DNA of 64,000 bases. Origin: Thermaurantimonas sp046299575 (lineage in GTDB: Bacteria > Bacteroidota > Bacteroidia > Flavobacteriales > Schleiferiaceae). The position numbers and the translations under genes are program-made. Shown here piece by piece: positions 45,379 through 53,812 of the stretch. How positions within the stretch are numbered: position 1 is the first letter of the stretch; every line of letters begins with the position of its first letter. The stretch is taken from the NCBI RefSeq assembly GCF_046299575.1, contig NZ_JBKBHX010000001.1, forward strand, positions 540,639 to 604,638, read 5' to 3'. The notes beneath the pieces are model-generated. The model was not told the origin of the DNA and searched no databases. It saw nothing but the letters and a program-made list of their open reading frames with translations.

Positions 45379-46485
45379 TTAGGGTGTGAAGATAAGGATT
45401 TGATTGTCGAAGATAAAGCAAATTTTTTGGTAAGGGATTTTGCGACTGAGCACAGACCTGCGGATAAGTGTACTGAGGGAGCTGTAGGGCAGGTATTCTG
45501 TGAGATAGATTGCCACGGAAGGGGAAGAGCGCAAGGCTTGGAGAAGATTTTTAGAGAGGTTTTTAGCCGATGATTTTTTAAATTCGAAGAATTGATTTCC
45601 GATACGAGCATCTGGGTTGGCAGAAGGATTATGGAGTAGGTTGTGGGCGAAGAAGCGCTGACGCAGGCGAGGTTCTTTAGCTGAAATGGTGGGAAGCAGG
45701 TAGACATCTTCATTGAAGTGAGCAGCGAGGCGCTGAGCGATGAGCAGATTGGCTTGGTACTCATGTGAGGTGTAGTGGAGGTAATGGGTATAGATGGAGG
45801 GCCCATCAGCGGCAGATTTGATGTAGGCGAGCTTATCGGGCAGGTGAAGGCTGGCGAGCTTGAGCAGGTGTGGTGGAGTGTTTAGGAAGTATGGGTGAGA
45901 GAGGGAGAAGATGCGCTGAGTGAGGGCTGGGTTTTCGTCGAGGCCGACTATTTTTTTGGGCAGTGGCAGGTCAGAGTTGTCGGTAGGGGGCTGGTGAGTA
46001 GATGCCCATGAGCATTTACAGCCGTAGCGATTGCCAGGGAAGTGCGACTGCCAGAAGGGGTCGTCTTTAGGCCAGATGCGGTTCCAGAAGCGCCTATGGG
46101 TGGGGTCGGGCTCGGCGGATCTGCTGGGCAGCCAGATGATGTTTGGGAAGAGTTTTTCGCCTTGCATGGTATTCCATTGTTGTAGGGTGCGCAGGCGTTT
46201 TTTGATGGTATTGTATTCTACCTTGGCGTAGGTATAGTGTTTTTGGAGGTGTACTTTTAGTTGGTCAGGGGTAAGGGTGTGAGCTTTTGAGAGGGTAGAG
46301 AAGACTTTAGCAGCGGCAAATTGGGCGATGTTGTTGTGCAGGAGCACATTGGTAGGGTGGTCGGTGGTATGCAGGGCAGATAGGAGCAATGAGAGGGTAT
46401 GGTTGTAGAAGTTAGAGTCGAAGAAGTTATTTGGGTTAGGAAGGTTGAGTTGAGGCCCTGCCAGGCCACGGGTGAAGGTGGGCAA
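45379..46485 (-). CDS. MuF-type head morphogenesis protein with C-terminal tRNase-toxin-like domain
   Basis: The product has 368 aa. Residues about 60-165 are a MuF domain: KVEYNTIKKRLRTLQQW ... AEPDPTHRRFWNRIWP ... DDPFWQSHFPGNRYGCKCSW, with the typical HR...PGN.YGC.C ending. Residues about 215-368 differ from structural MuF proteins. They read ANLLIAQRLAAHFNEDVYLLP, then NPDARIGNQFFEFKKSSAKN, then LQALRSSPSVAIYLTEY and a final strand, the pattern of CdiA-C-type tRNA nucleases (PDA...G..fE.K..). Such MuF-toxin fusions are known in temperate phages. The MuF part helps head assembly and DNA ejection; the C-terminal part may act as a toxin. No immunity gene is evident. Confidence 0.8.
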   Translation of the reverse strand: MPTFTRGLAGPQLNLPNPNNFFDSNFYNHTLSLLLSALHTTDHPTNVLLHNNIAQFAAAKVFSTLSKAHTLTPDQLKVHLQKHYTYAKVEYNTIKKRLRTLQQWNTMQGEKLFPNIIWLPSRSAEPDPTHRRFWNRIWPKDDPFWQSHFPGNRYGCKCSWASTHQPPTDNSDLPLPKKIVGLDENPALTQRIFSLSHPYFLNTPPHLLKLASLHLPDKLAYIKSAADGPSIYTHYLHYTSHEYQANLLIAQRLAAHFNEDVYLLPTISAKEPRLRQRFFAHNLLHNPSANPDARIGNQFFEFKKSSAKNLSKNLLQALRSSPSVAIYLTEYLPYSSLSTLIRRSVLSRKIPYQKICFIFDNQILIFTP

Positions 46486-46493
46486 GGCAGGGC

Positions 46494-47687
46494 TTAGTCG
46501 AAAAAATCGGGAAGGTTTTGCTGGTAGGGGTAGGAAAGGTAATCGGAGTCGGTATCGGAGGGTTTATTATGCAGTTTTACTTCGTAGGTTTGCTCTATGT
46601 AGTCGGGCGAGAGCAGGTAGCCATTGCGCATGAGGGCTTCATCGACTTTTATTTTTTCGGCTGGATCGAGGCTGGCATTGGCTACAATGTCGAGGTAGTA
46701 GCCTTCGGGTATGTCGAAGCCATGGTAACGGAGTATGTGGATGAAGGAGGAGTTAAACCAGTCTTCGATATCGGCGATATCGGCGTTGGTGATTTCGTCC
46801 ATGATGGCTAGGTGAACGGTAGCTTGGCTTTGGGAGGAGCCGTCGTCCATGGTCATGGTTTGGCCGAGTATGGCTTTGCTAATTTCTTTGTTGATGAGGT
46901 TAATTTTTTCGGCAAAGACGCGGAAGGCGTCGGTTTTGTTGTTTTCTTTAATTTCGAGGTCAACGCGTTTATCGAGTATGGCGTAGGAGAGGGAGCCCAT
47001 AGATTCGAGCCATTCTTGGAGGTCGTCGAGGTGTTTTTTGGTATTGATCATGGTGCGGGCAATGCGTATGGGTACGCCGAAGAGCTGCTCGAATTCGTCC
47101 CATGCGGCCCAGGAGTGGCGTTTAAAGATGGTGAGGGGCACGACTTTTTCGAGAATGCCGATGCTGTCGGGCAGCAATTGTATGTAGATGAGCTCGTAGG
47201 GGTAGTCGGTAAAGTGGAGAAAGTGTTCTGAGGGGTTTAGGGGGTTTTTGAGGAGGAGTTTGTGCTCTGGTATGATGTTTTCGCGGGGTATTTGCTTAAG
47301 GTGTACGTGCTGGCCCTGGCAGTGGAAGTGGACCATGGAGTAGCCGAAGAATTTGGATTCGAGGGCGATTCTTACCAGGTCTTTAAACCAGCGGCTGTGC
47401 AGGTAGGCAGAGCGTTTTTCGTCGGGGTTGTTGTTGGGGTCTTTGAGGAGGAATTGTTTGTTGGTCACGCGTAGTATTCTGTTGTTGATGGCGCCGGAGA
47501 GGTGGTTGTCGAGCATTGCGTCGCGGTAGGCTTGCTGTAGCTCGTAGGTAAGAGGCCTGGTGGGATGTAGGCGTTGTAATCTGGCGTTTTGCCAGTCAGC
47601 GATTTCACGGCGGTAGAGGCTGTGGTGAATGTGCATGAAATCGGCTGTGGATTCGATGAAGAGGGTATTTTGTTTTTTATTGTTCAT
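46494..47687 (-). CDS. Phage portal protein (Mu gp29-like, DUF935)
   Basis: The product has 397 aa. It has family features such as LRRIADWQNARL-like start (YRREIADWQNARLQRLHP), MLDNHLSGAINNRILRV, ALESKFFGYSMVHFHCQG, GVPIRIARTMINTKKHLDDL and a conserved C-terminal region AILGQTMTMDDGSSQSQATVHL. The portal dodecamer forms the DNA channel of the head. It lies 8 bp before the MuF gene and 10 bp after the gp36-like gene on the minus strand. It is shorter than Mu gp29 (about 510 aa). Confidence 0.9.
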   Translation of the reverse strand: MNNKKQNTLFIESTADFMHIHHSLYRREIADWQNARLQRLHPTRPLTYELQQAYRDAMLDNHLSGAINNRILRVTNKQFLLKDPNNNPDEKRSAYLHSRWFKDLVRIALESKFFGYSMVHFHCQGQHVHLKQIPRENIIPEHKLLLKNPLNPSEHFLHFTDYPYELIYIQLLPDSIGILEKVVPLTIFKRHSWAAWDEFEQLFGVPIRIARTMINTKKHLDDLQEWLESMGSLSYAILDKRVDLEIKENNKTDAFRVFAEKINLINKEISKAILGQTMTMDDGSSQSQATVHLAIMDEITNADIADIEDWFNSSFIHILRYHGFDIPEGYYLDIVANASLDPAEKIKVDEALMRNGYLLSPDYIEQTYEVKLHNKPSDTDSDYLSYPYQQNLPDFFD

Positions 47688-47697
47688 ATGCAGTGAT

Positions 47698-48123
47698 TTA
47701 ATAGAGTGAGGAGTATTTTTTGTTAGAGCCGAAGCGCACTTGAAGGCTTTGAGAGGGGGTATTTTCGGAGGTTTGTTTTTGAGGCAAAGTCAGGTCGAAG
47801 AATTCTCCGGTATTGAGTTTTTCGAGCCAGAGCATGGCCTCGTCGTAGCGACGTTTGGCGGCCAGGTTGTGTTCGCGGGTGTGGCGTTCGTAGATTTCGA
47901 AGATGACGACGTCTTTAAGGCGTTTGAGCACGGTTTTGTGACGGGCGTTACCGGCTTGAGAGAAGATGTGGTCGGTGTTGTAGTGTTTGGAGAGGTAGCT
48001 TTTGAAGAGGGCTATGGATTCTTGGATGATGGAGTCGATGATAGAGGAGTCGTGATTAGTGAGGCGGTTGATGATGTCGGCGGTGGCTACGGTGATCAGG
48101 TCGTCTTTAGTCAGGAAGCTCAT
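47698..48123 (-). CDS. Mu gp36-like head-tail protein (DUF1320)
   Basis: The product has 141 aa. SFLTKDDLITVATADIINRLTN, then FKSYLSKHYNTDHIFSQAG, KDVVIFEIYERHTREHNLAAKRRYDEAMLWLEKLNTGEF match the DUF1320 pattern (fLt.eDL......d.i..lt ... di.ly.l......p.....ryd.a..wL..v..G). It is a head-completion or adaptor protein. In Mu this gene follows the capsid gene; here it sits between portal and terminase on the other strand. Confidence 0.82.
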   Translation of the reverse strand: MSFLTKDDLITVATADIINRLTNHDSSIIDSIIQESIALFKSYLSKHYNTDHIFSQAGNARHKTVLKRLKDVVIFEIYERHTREHNLAAKRRYDEAMLWLEKLNTGEFFDLTLPQKQTSENTPSQSLQVRFGSNKKYSSLY

Positions 48124-48124
48124 G

Positions 48125-49759
48125 TTAGTAGTTTTTGTGTTTACGGGTTTTGATGATGGCTGGGATGAGGTCGAGGTCGTCGGGGCCTATGCGTATGAGG
48201 TTATTGGCTAGTATGATGGCATCGGCAAGGGCGTCGGGAAAGTCGATGGGGTATTTAGTGCCTTTGTCGAAGTTGAGCATTTGGGCTTTAGCTTCGATAA
48301 AATCGGGGTGGTGTAGTAGCTGGTCGCTGAAGGAGAGCACTCCGGAGAGCAAAGAGGCTATTAAGGTGGTTTCGATTTTGATGTATTTATCGACGGTTGA
48401 TTTGTGTGGCAGGGGTATAGCGGAGCTGTGGTATTGGGCTGCGGCCTGTAGCCACTGCTGTTCGTAGATGGCTTGCTGGGCTACGGAGGCATCGTAGTAG
48501 GTGATGAATGCGGGGTTGGAGCGCAGGATGCGAGCAGCCGTGGTGAAGTGGTAGTGAAAAGCGGATTGGATGTCTGACTGCTTGCAGTAGAGGTCGAGCA
48601 CGGTGATGTGGCCCTGGTAGATGCCTATGGTGGCGCTTGCTTTGAAGCAGTAGGAGTCGGAGTAGGCTAGGTCCCAGGTGCGCAGTATGAGCTCGTATTG
48701 GTCTATAGGTAAGGGTGAGAGCAGGGCTATCATGGAGTCTTTGATGCGGGAGCCGGTATTGATGGGGGTATTGTAGTATTCGCCTGAGAGGGTTTCGCGG
48801 TTGTTTTTGAACTGTTGTATTTTTCTGAGGCAGTCGGCGTGGGAGTAGCGCTGTGGCCAGGAGGGGTTCCAGGTGTGGGTGTTGTCGGGCGATATATCTT
48901 CGTAATAGCGGTCGGTGAGGTTTACGATGTATAGGGCTGCGAAGTCGTTGCGAAGTACTTTGTTGGTACGGGTGTCGATGGTGGGCAGGCTGAAGCCTTT
49001 TTTTTCGGCCAGGTGCTCGATGATGCCTTTTTGCACGAAGTAATTGTTGTTAATGATGGTGCGTTCGCTCTGTTTTGAGAAGGCGCCTTGAATGTCAGCC
49101 GTTATTTTTTCGACGTATTCTTTTACCAGGCTTTGATTTTTGGCTCTTTTTTTGTCTTCTACGTCGTCGATTGAGGCGTATTCGAGGCGAATGCCGTTGT
49201 TTTTAAGGCCTCTAAAGGGTTGGTCGATACCCAGGGCCATGAAGGTGCAGCGGTCGGCGGTTTCGAAGATGCCGTCGCTCCAGGAGCCATAGATGTACTG
49301 CTGGCCGAAGTCATCTATAATTTTATGGTTGTACTGCAGGTGTATTTGCAGCTCTTGGAGTAGCATGGTGGCGCGCACTTCGTTGGCGCCTACTACTAAG
49401 AAGAATCGGGCTTTACGCGTTTGTTTGAGGGCAAAGATGTAGCCGAGGTTTGCATGGGTACTTTTGGCTCCACCACGAAAGACGAGGTTAAAGATGGTAA
49501 TGATGTTGTTGTGGTAGAGGTCTTTGTATATTTTGGTGTGAAAGTCGGCCGATGGGCTATCGGCTATGGCTATTGTATTGTTTACCCCAAAGTAGTAATC
49601 GAAAAGGGAGGCATAGTTATCGGGTTTTAGTAGGTTTTGGATGCGCTTATGACGCTGGGCATCGCTTTCGTTGGCCAGGGTAGCGGGAGTGGCAGAAGCG
49701 ATGAATTCGCTGCGCTTCTTAAAGCGTTCGTAGAGGTTTCGCAAGTCGCTTTTATTCAT
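48125..49759 (-). CDS. Phage terminase large subunit (Mu gp28-like)
   Basis: The product has 544 aa. The ATPase part has YHNNIITIFNLVFRGGAKSTHANLGY (a Walker A-like 'RGGAKST'), KARFFLVVGANEVRATMLLQELQ and the acidic pair of YASIDDVEDKKRAKN. The C-terminal nuclease part has LRTWDLAYSDSYCFKASATIGIYQG and ADAIILANN. It packages DNA into the head by ATP hydrolysis and cuts it. It overlaps the small-subunit gene by 4 bp and is 1 bp before the gp36-like gene. Confidence 0.9.
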   Translation of the reverse strand: MNKSDLRNLYERFKKRSEFIASATPATLANESDAQRHKRIQNLLKPDNYASLFDYYFGVNNTIAIADSPSADFHTKIYKDLYHNNIITIFNLVFRGGAKSTHANLGYIFALKQTRKARFFLVVGANEVRATMLLQELQIHLQYNHKIIDDFGQQYIYGSWSDGIFETADRCTFMALGIDQPFRGLKNNGIRLEYASIDDVEDKKRAKNQSLVKEYVEKITADIQGAFSKQSERTIINNNYFVQKGIIEHLAEKKGFSLPTIDTRTNKVLRNDFAALYIVNLTDRYYEDISPDNTHTWNPSWPQRYSHADCLRKIQQFKNNRETLSGEYYNTPINTGSRIKDSMIALLSPLPIDQYELILRTWDLAYSDSYCFKASATIGIYQGHITVLDLYCKQSDIQSAFHYHFTTAARILRSNPAFITYYDASVAQQAIYEQQWLQAAAQYHSSAIPLPHKSTVDKYIKIETTLIASLLSGVLSFSDQLLHHPDFIEAKAQMLNFDKGTKYPIDFPDALADAIILANNLIRIGPDDLDLIPAIIKTRKHKNY

Positions 49760-50238
49760 TGCCCGAGGATTTCGTCTTGTAGGTTTTTGATGACTATATC
49801 CATGTTTTTACGAAGGTTTTGCAGGTCGCGCATAGCTTCTTCTTTTTCTTGTTTTGTGGCGGCTTGCTCTACGTTTTTTTGATATTGGTCGGTGAGCATC
49901 TCAAAGGCTTCGTACATGTAAATGAGTACTTGTTTGCGGGCAGAGAATTTTTCGAAGGCTGCTGCGTATTTGGCGGCTTGGTCGGGTTTAATGCGCGGTT
50001 CACGCCCTTCGAGCATATCGGCATAGCTTTCCAGTATGCTTCGCCTAATCTGGCTTAAGGCAATCAGTTGGTTTTTTTTTGACTTTTCAAAGTCGTATTG
50101 ATTTACCCATTTCTTAATAGTTGAGGCTGATACATTGAGTATTTGAGAAATGGTCTCTATTGAAAAATCTTTTAGATAAAGAGATTTGGCCTGTTCAATT
50201 AATTTTTCGCGTTTTATGCTACTAAACTTAGCTGCCAT
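49756..50238 (-). CDS. Phage terminase small subunit-like HTH protein
   Basis: The product has 160 aa. The N-terminal HTH reads IEQAKSLYLKDFSIETISQILNVSASTIKKWVNQYDF (about 10-48), a homeodomain-like DNA-binding start shared by DUF1804/gp27-type small terminases. A long helical coiled-coil tail follows (KNVEQAATKQEKEEAMRDLQ). It recognises phage DNA and regulates the large subunit. It is the first gene of the minus-strand head operon, directly downstream of the divergent promoter. Confidence 0.85.
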   Translation of the reverse strand: MAAKFSSIKREKLIEQAKSLYLKDFSIETISQILNVSASTIKKWVNQYDFEKSKKNQLIALSQIRRSILESYADMLEGREPRIKPDQAAKYAAAFEKFSARKQVLIYMYEAFEMLTDQYQKNVEQAATKQEKEEAMRDLQNLRKNMDIVIKNLQDEILGQ

Positions 50239-50248
50239 TTTTTTTCTT

Positions 50249-50258
50249 GCAAAAATTT
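50249..50258 (-). promoter_or_regulatory. Late promoter core of the minus-strand head operon
   Basis: The minus strand reads AAATTTTTGC, ending 10 nt before the ATG at 50238. The identical 10-mer faces the plus-strand late operon at 50371-50380. The overlap with the Bacteroidota -7 end (TTTG) suggests that both operons use the same kind of promoter. Confidence 0.45.
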
Positions 50259-50370
50259 GAATAAAAGTTGAAAAATGTATGTTTTAATTATTTCAAAAAT
50301 ATTGCTAAATATTTGATTATGAATTAAATAAATGACAAAAAAAATTATTTTTTTATTGAAATAAAAAGAT

Positions 50371-50380
50371 AAATTTTTGC
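50371..50380 (+). promoter_or_regulatory. Late promoter core of the plus-strand tail/capsid operon
   Basis: AAATTTTTGC lies 15 nt before the ATG at 50396. The same sequence stands before the divergent operon. The 157-bp gap is very AT-rich and holds no gene. Confidence 0.45.
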
Positions 50381-50395
50381 GCAAAAATAAAGTAT

Positions 50396-51379
50396 ATGAC
50401 TCTTGAATTTGTACTAACAGATGAAACTGTAAACAGATACGGATATCGCATATTAGTAGATGGTATAGATACAAGTAATTTCGAAAAAAACCCAGTATGC
50501 CTGCTCAACCACGATACACAGGCGGTAAGCCTGGGCAAATGGCGAGACTTAAAGAAGGTAGGAGACAAAGGCCAACGCCGACTAGTGGGCACACTTGAAT
50601 TTGACCCGGATGACGAAAAGGCCGTGCAGCTGTACCGCAAGTACCATAATGGATTTATGAGAGCTGTATCTATAAGCCTGATACCTATAGAAGAGAGCGA
50701 TGAAAAACACCTACTGCTGCCTGGGCAAAAGCACCCTACCGTGACCAAAAGCGAGCTGGTAGAGGTAAGCTTGGTATCGGTGCCCGGCCAATCAAATGCC
50801 GTAAGGCTAATTACACCAGAGCACACTACCTATACATTAAAATTTCTAAATACATCACATATGAAACAGGACCAACAAAAAGAACAGGACCAAATCTCCC
50901 TCGATGAGCTAAAGAGAGAGCGAGCAGAATACTTGATAGAAAAGTATGGATTGGAGCACTTGCAGCCAGAGGAGAAAAATGCACTTCTGATGCTGGCTTT
51001 AAACGACTACCAGAACACTAAAGTGCTTCTGGAAGTACTTAACCCGGCAAAGCAAAAAGCCAAACAGGCAAGCCTATTGGTAGAACTACACGCCAAAAGG
51101 CTACAGCTGAGCCCAGAAGAAAAAGAACTCTACACCAAGGCAGCAATGCTCGATTACGAAGCTACGCGCAAAAAGCTCGAATCTATGCAGAGCAGGCAGC
51201 TGCAGAGCTTCATCGACAGCTTAGCCCCTAATGAGGTAAAAAGCGATGACCGCAGCAAGTGGACCTTGCTAGACTGGTACAAAAATGACTTGGCCGGGCT
51301 GGTAGAAATGAGCAAAAATGAACCGGAAAAATTCAAGCAATTAGAGGCCGATTTTAAACAGAAAAATCGCTTGCTATAG
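50396..51379 (+). CDS. Prohead protease with C-terminal scaffold region
   Basis: The product has 327 aa. Residues 1-155 are an HK97-type prohead protease: NPVCLLNHDTQAV with the catalytic-type His, NGFMRAVSISLIP with the Ser, and ELVEVSLVSVPGQSNAVRL. Residues about 170-327 are helical and highly charged, like the scaffold part of Mu gpI/Z. It starts the plus-strand late operon. An ATG at 50861 could start a separate scaffold, as in Mu. Confidence 0.88.
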   Translation: MTLEFVLTDETVNRYGYRILVDGIDTSNFEKNPVCLLNHDTQAVSLGKWRDLKKVGDKGQRRLVGTLEFDPDDEKAVQLYRKYHNGFMRAVSISLIPIEESDEKHLLLPGQKHPTVTKSELVEVSLVSVPGQSNAVRLITPEHTTYTLKFLNTSHMKQDQQKEQDQISLDELKRERAEYLIEKYGLEHLQPEEKNALLMLALNDYQNTKVLLEVLNPAKQKAKQASLLVELHAKRLQLSPEEKELYTKAAMLDYEATRKKLESMQSRQLQSFIDSLAPNEVKSDDRSKWTLLDWYKNDLAGLVEMSKNEPEKFKQLEADFKQKNRLL

Positions 51380-51407
51380 CAAAATGTATCCTTGAGTGTA
51401 AAAACGC

Positions 51408-51437
51408 CTTGCGAAGCCTGCGAAGTGGCTTGCGAAG
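51408..51437 (+). repeat. Three TGCGAAG repeats between protease and capsid genes
   Basis: CTTGCGAAG (51408-51416), TGCGAAG (51419-51425) and CTTGCGAAG (51429-51437) lie in the 99-bp gap before the capsid gene. CTT and AAG in the outer copies can pair across GCG. The role is unknown; mRNA processing or capsid-message stability is possible. Confidence 0.5.
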
Positions 51438-51478
51438 CGCGCTGAATTAAAAAGTACTAACCACAAAAAGCAAACAAT

Positions 51479-52396
51479 ATGTCAATCACATTAGCTACAC
51501 AAAAAATCGTATTTCTGAGCAGCCTACAGGAAGAGTATCGAAAAATTGATACTTGGCTGAACGACCTCGAAGACCTGAGCACCTTTGTGACCGAAGGGCA
51601 GACACTGCGCTTTCCGGAGGCGGGAGCTATGCCACAGGTGTATCGCAACCGCACTACCGACGTAGATAGCGTAGAACCCAGCGAAACCACCTATGATGTA
51701 ACGCTTGACTACTACGACAGCCAGAACTTTAAGATACGCAACATCTTCGACCATGCCTTGCCCTTCGACAAGATTCAGTACTACACACGGCTGAGCGCAG
51801 AAAGCATTTTGCTGAAGGAAATAAACGATGCAGCCTACAACTTAGCCCCCGATACATCCGGGCCAAGGCGAGTGGTAATAGGCACTACAGGGCCTAACAG
51901 AAATGGCTTTAAAATGTGTACCCTCGACGATATTGTAGCCTTGGCACGCGCCTGCGACCAACAGGGCTTTCCGGAACAAGGGCGCAACCTGGTGCTGCCC
52001 AGCGATATGTGGTGGGACCTAATCACTAACAACGAGATCCTGAAAGCACAGCTGGGCTACCAGCAAAACAATGGCGTGATCAACCCCACTGTGGTGAATT
52101 ACTACGGCTTTAAAATCCACAAAGCCTCAAACAACAGCCTAGTGGCTTACAACGTAACTACCCAAACTAAGGCAGCTCAAAATGCTTTAATTAGTGGCAA
52201 TATAGTACCAGCCGGCTTCGTGTTTGTGAAAAGTCAGGCTTTTAGGGCCAGCGGAGCCTTTGAAATGTATTTTAAGTCAAAAGAAAACAACCCCACAGGC
52301 AGAGCTACTGAGTTTGGCTTTAGCCATCGCTTTAAGGCTGATTTTGTACTGAATGCCAAAAGATATAGCGGCTTGATCTACAGCGCAAAAGTATAA
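51479..52396 (+). CDS. Major capsid protein
   Basis: The product has 305 aa, right after the protease/scaffold gene as in other tailed phages. It has capsid-like pieces: GQTLRFPEAGAMPQVYRNRTT, VTLDYYDSQNFKIRNIF, GRNLVLPSDMWWDLITNNE, YYGFKIHKASNNSLVAYN and RFKADFVLNAKRYSGLIYSA. It forms the head shell. The gene has its own leader with the TGCGAAG repeats. The family assignment rests on position, length and these HK97-like features. Confidence 0.8.
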   Translation: MSITLATQKIVFLSSLQEEYRKIDTWLNDLEDLSTFVTEGQTLRFPEAGAMPQVYRNRTTDVDSVEPSETTYDVTLDYYDSQNFKIRNIFDHALPFDKIQYYTRLSAESILLKEINDAAYNLAPDTSGPRRVVIGTTGPNRNGFKMCTLDDIVALARACDQQGFPEQGRNLVLPSDMWWDLITNNEILKAQLGYQQNNGVINPTVVNYYGFKIHKASNNSLVAYNVTTQTKAAQNALISGNIVPAGFVFVKSQAFRASGAFEMYFKSKENNPTGRATEFGFSHRFKADFVLNAKRYSGLIYSAKV

Positions 52397-52404
52397 TAGC
52401 AGCG

Positions 52405-52899
52405 ATGATAGCATCGATCTACAAAGCTGTAAGTGAGTATGCCGGCACTCAGATGCCCTGGCTGGCCTATATCGACCTACAAAAAGGGCAAATTCGCAGG
52501 CCAGCACAGACCTATCCCATACCGTTGCCAGCCCTGCTTGTAGAGTTTCGATCGATTAGCTACGGGCATCTGGTGCAGGGCAAGCAGCTCGTGTCGATGC
52601 AAATCAGGCTAAGCCTATATCTGCAGCTGCTTACCGACACACACCAAGGCGCACTGATGCAAGAAGAAAGCCTGATGATGCTCTCTCGCATCGAAGAGGT
52701 AAAGCAACACTTCGACGGGCTACTAATCAACGGCAGCTGCAGGTTGCTCAACCAGGCGGACCTCCAACCCGAATTTGGCACAGACTACATGGCTTACCAC
52801 AGCGACTACAGCAGCAGTTTCTACATTAAAAGTGCCGTGCTGCGCCGTGCTAAAATCAACCAAACACTTATAGACCTAAAAGAATGGATAAGCGACTGA
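52405..52899 (+). CDS. Phage protein, probably tail terminator or head-tail joining
   Basis: The product has 164 aa. It begins IASIYKAVSEYAGTQMPWLA and has a beta-rich middle, SYGHLVQGKQLVSMQIRLSLYLQLL, as in small tail-completion proteins. No named family is recognised. It is placed between capsid and endolysin, where Mu carries its gp37-type protein. It overlaps the lysin gene by 16 bp. Confidence 0.5.
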   Translation: MIASIYKAVSEYAGTQMPWLAYIDLQKGQIRRPAQTYPIPLPALLVEFRSISYGHLVQGKQLVSMQIRLSLYLQLLTDTHQGALMQEESLMMLSRIEEVKQHFDGLLINGSCRLLNQADLQPEFGTDYMAYHSDYSSSFYIKSAVLRRAKINQTLIDLKEWISD

Positions 52900-53468
52900 A
52901 AGCTAGTGATATAGAGTCTATCAGCAGCACATACGGCTTAGAGCCGGCACTGGTCAGGGCCCTGGTGCAGGTAGAAAGCCGCGGCAGAGGCTTCTTACCC
53001 GATGGCCGACTGGTCATCTTGTTTGAGGGGCACGTCTTCTGGAGGCAGCTGCTGATACGCAGCATCAACCCCCTACAGCACCAAAAAGGCAACGAAGATG
53101 TGCTCTACCCCTACTTGGACCGCAAAAAATACCTGGGCGGTGCTGCTGAATGGACTCGACTGGAGAAGGCCATGCGAATACATCGCGAAGCAGCTATGTG
53201 CAGTGCCTCTTACGGGCTGTTTCAAATCATGGGATTTAACCACCAGAACTGTGGATATGCCACCGTGCAGGCCATGGTAACTGACTTCGAAAAATCAGAA
53301 TCTAACCAGCTACTTGGAGCTATCACCTTTTTGAAAAACACCAAGCTGCTCGATGTGCTTGCAGCTAAAAACTGGAGAGAATTCGCTCGCAGATACAACG
53401 GCCCCGGCTATGAAAAAAACAACTACCACACCAAGCTAGAGCAAGCTTATAAAAAATTCAGAGAGTGA
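52884..53468 (+). CDS. Phage endolysin, N-acetylmuramidase family
   Basis: The product has 194 aa without a signal peptide. ALVQVESRGRGFLPDGRLVILFEGHVFW (Glu residues in VESRG and FEGH), then MCSASYGLFQIMGFNHQNCGY and WREFARRYNGPGYEKNNYHTKL match the N-acetylmuramidase domain of phage lysins. It cleaves peptidoglycan at lysis. As it has no export signal, it needs a holin; the best holin candidate is at 60818. It overlaps the next gene by 4 bp. Confidence 0.88.
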   Translation: MDKRLKASDIESISSTYGLEPALVRALVQVESRGRGFLPDGRLVILFEGHVFWRQLLIRSINPLQHQKGNEDVLYPYLDRKKYLGGAAEWTRLEKAMRIHREAAMCSASYGLFQIMGFNHQNCGYATVQAMVTDFEKSESNQLLGAITFLKNTKLLDVLAAKNWREFARRYNGPGYEKNNYHTKLEQAYKKFRE

Positions 53469-53812
53469 AAGAGATAGCCATATCAATAATTACCGGCCTG
53501 ATGAGTGGTGGATTGGCCAGTTTAATCTTAGCCATTCAAAACTTTCGCCTGCGCAGAGTCGAAAGCAAAAAAGTACTGGCCGAAACCGAAAGCATAGCCG
53601 TAAAATCGCTCTCTGATGCACTCAATAGACTTCGGCAAGACTACCAAGACCTCGTGTCCGAAAGCGAAGAGCTGAAAAAACACATACGAAAACTCAAATC
53701 AGAAATAAACACCCTCTACAAGCTGCTCGACAAAATAAACAGCTGCCATGCTAAAGAGTATTGTAATGCTTACAACGACATAACCTCTAACCTCAAAAAC
53801 AAAGACTTATGA
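53465..53812 (+). CDS. Membrane-anchored coiled-coil lysis protein (i-spanin/holin candidate)
   Basis: The product has 115 aa from a GTG start overlapping the lysin stop. One N-terminal membrane segment (AISIITGLMSGGLASLILAI) is followed by a coiled coil (about 35-95; LRQDYQDLVSESEELKKHIRKL). This is the layout of an inner-membrane spanin. Its position directly after the endolysin supports a lysis role. Another lysis candidate with spanin topology is at 55687. Confidence 0.55.
   Translation: MKEIAISIITGLMSGGLASLILAIQNFRLRRVESKKVLAETESIAVKSLSDALNRLRQDYQDLVSESEELKKHIRKLKSEINTLYKLLDKINSCHAKEYCNAYNDITSNLKNKDL

Noticed and set aside
46031..49882. Many long plus-strand ORFs opposite the head operon
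   Set aside because: They are shadows of the minus-strand terminase, gp36-like, portal and MuF genes, all of which have clear family motifs.
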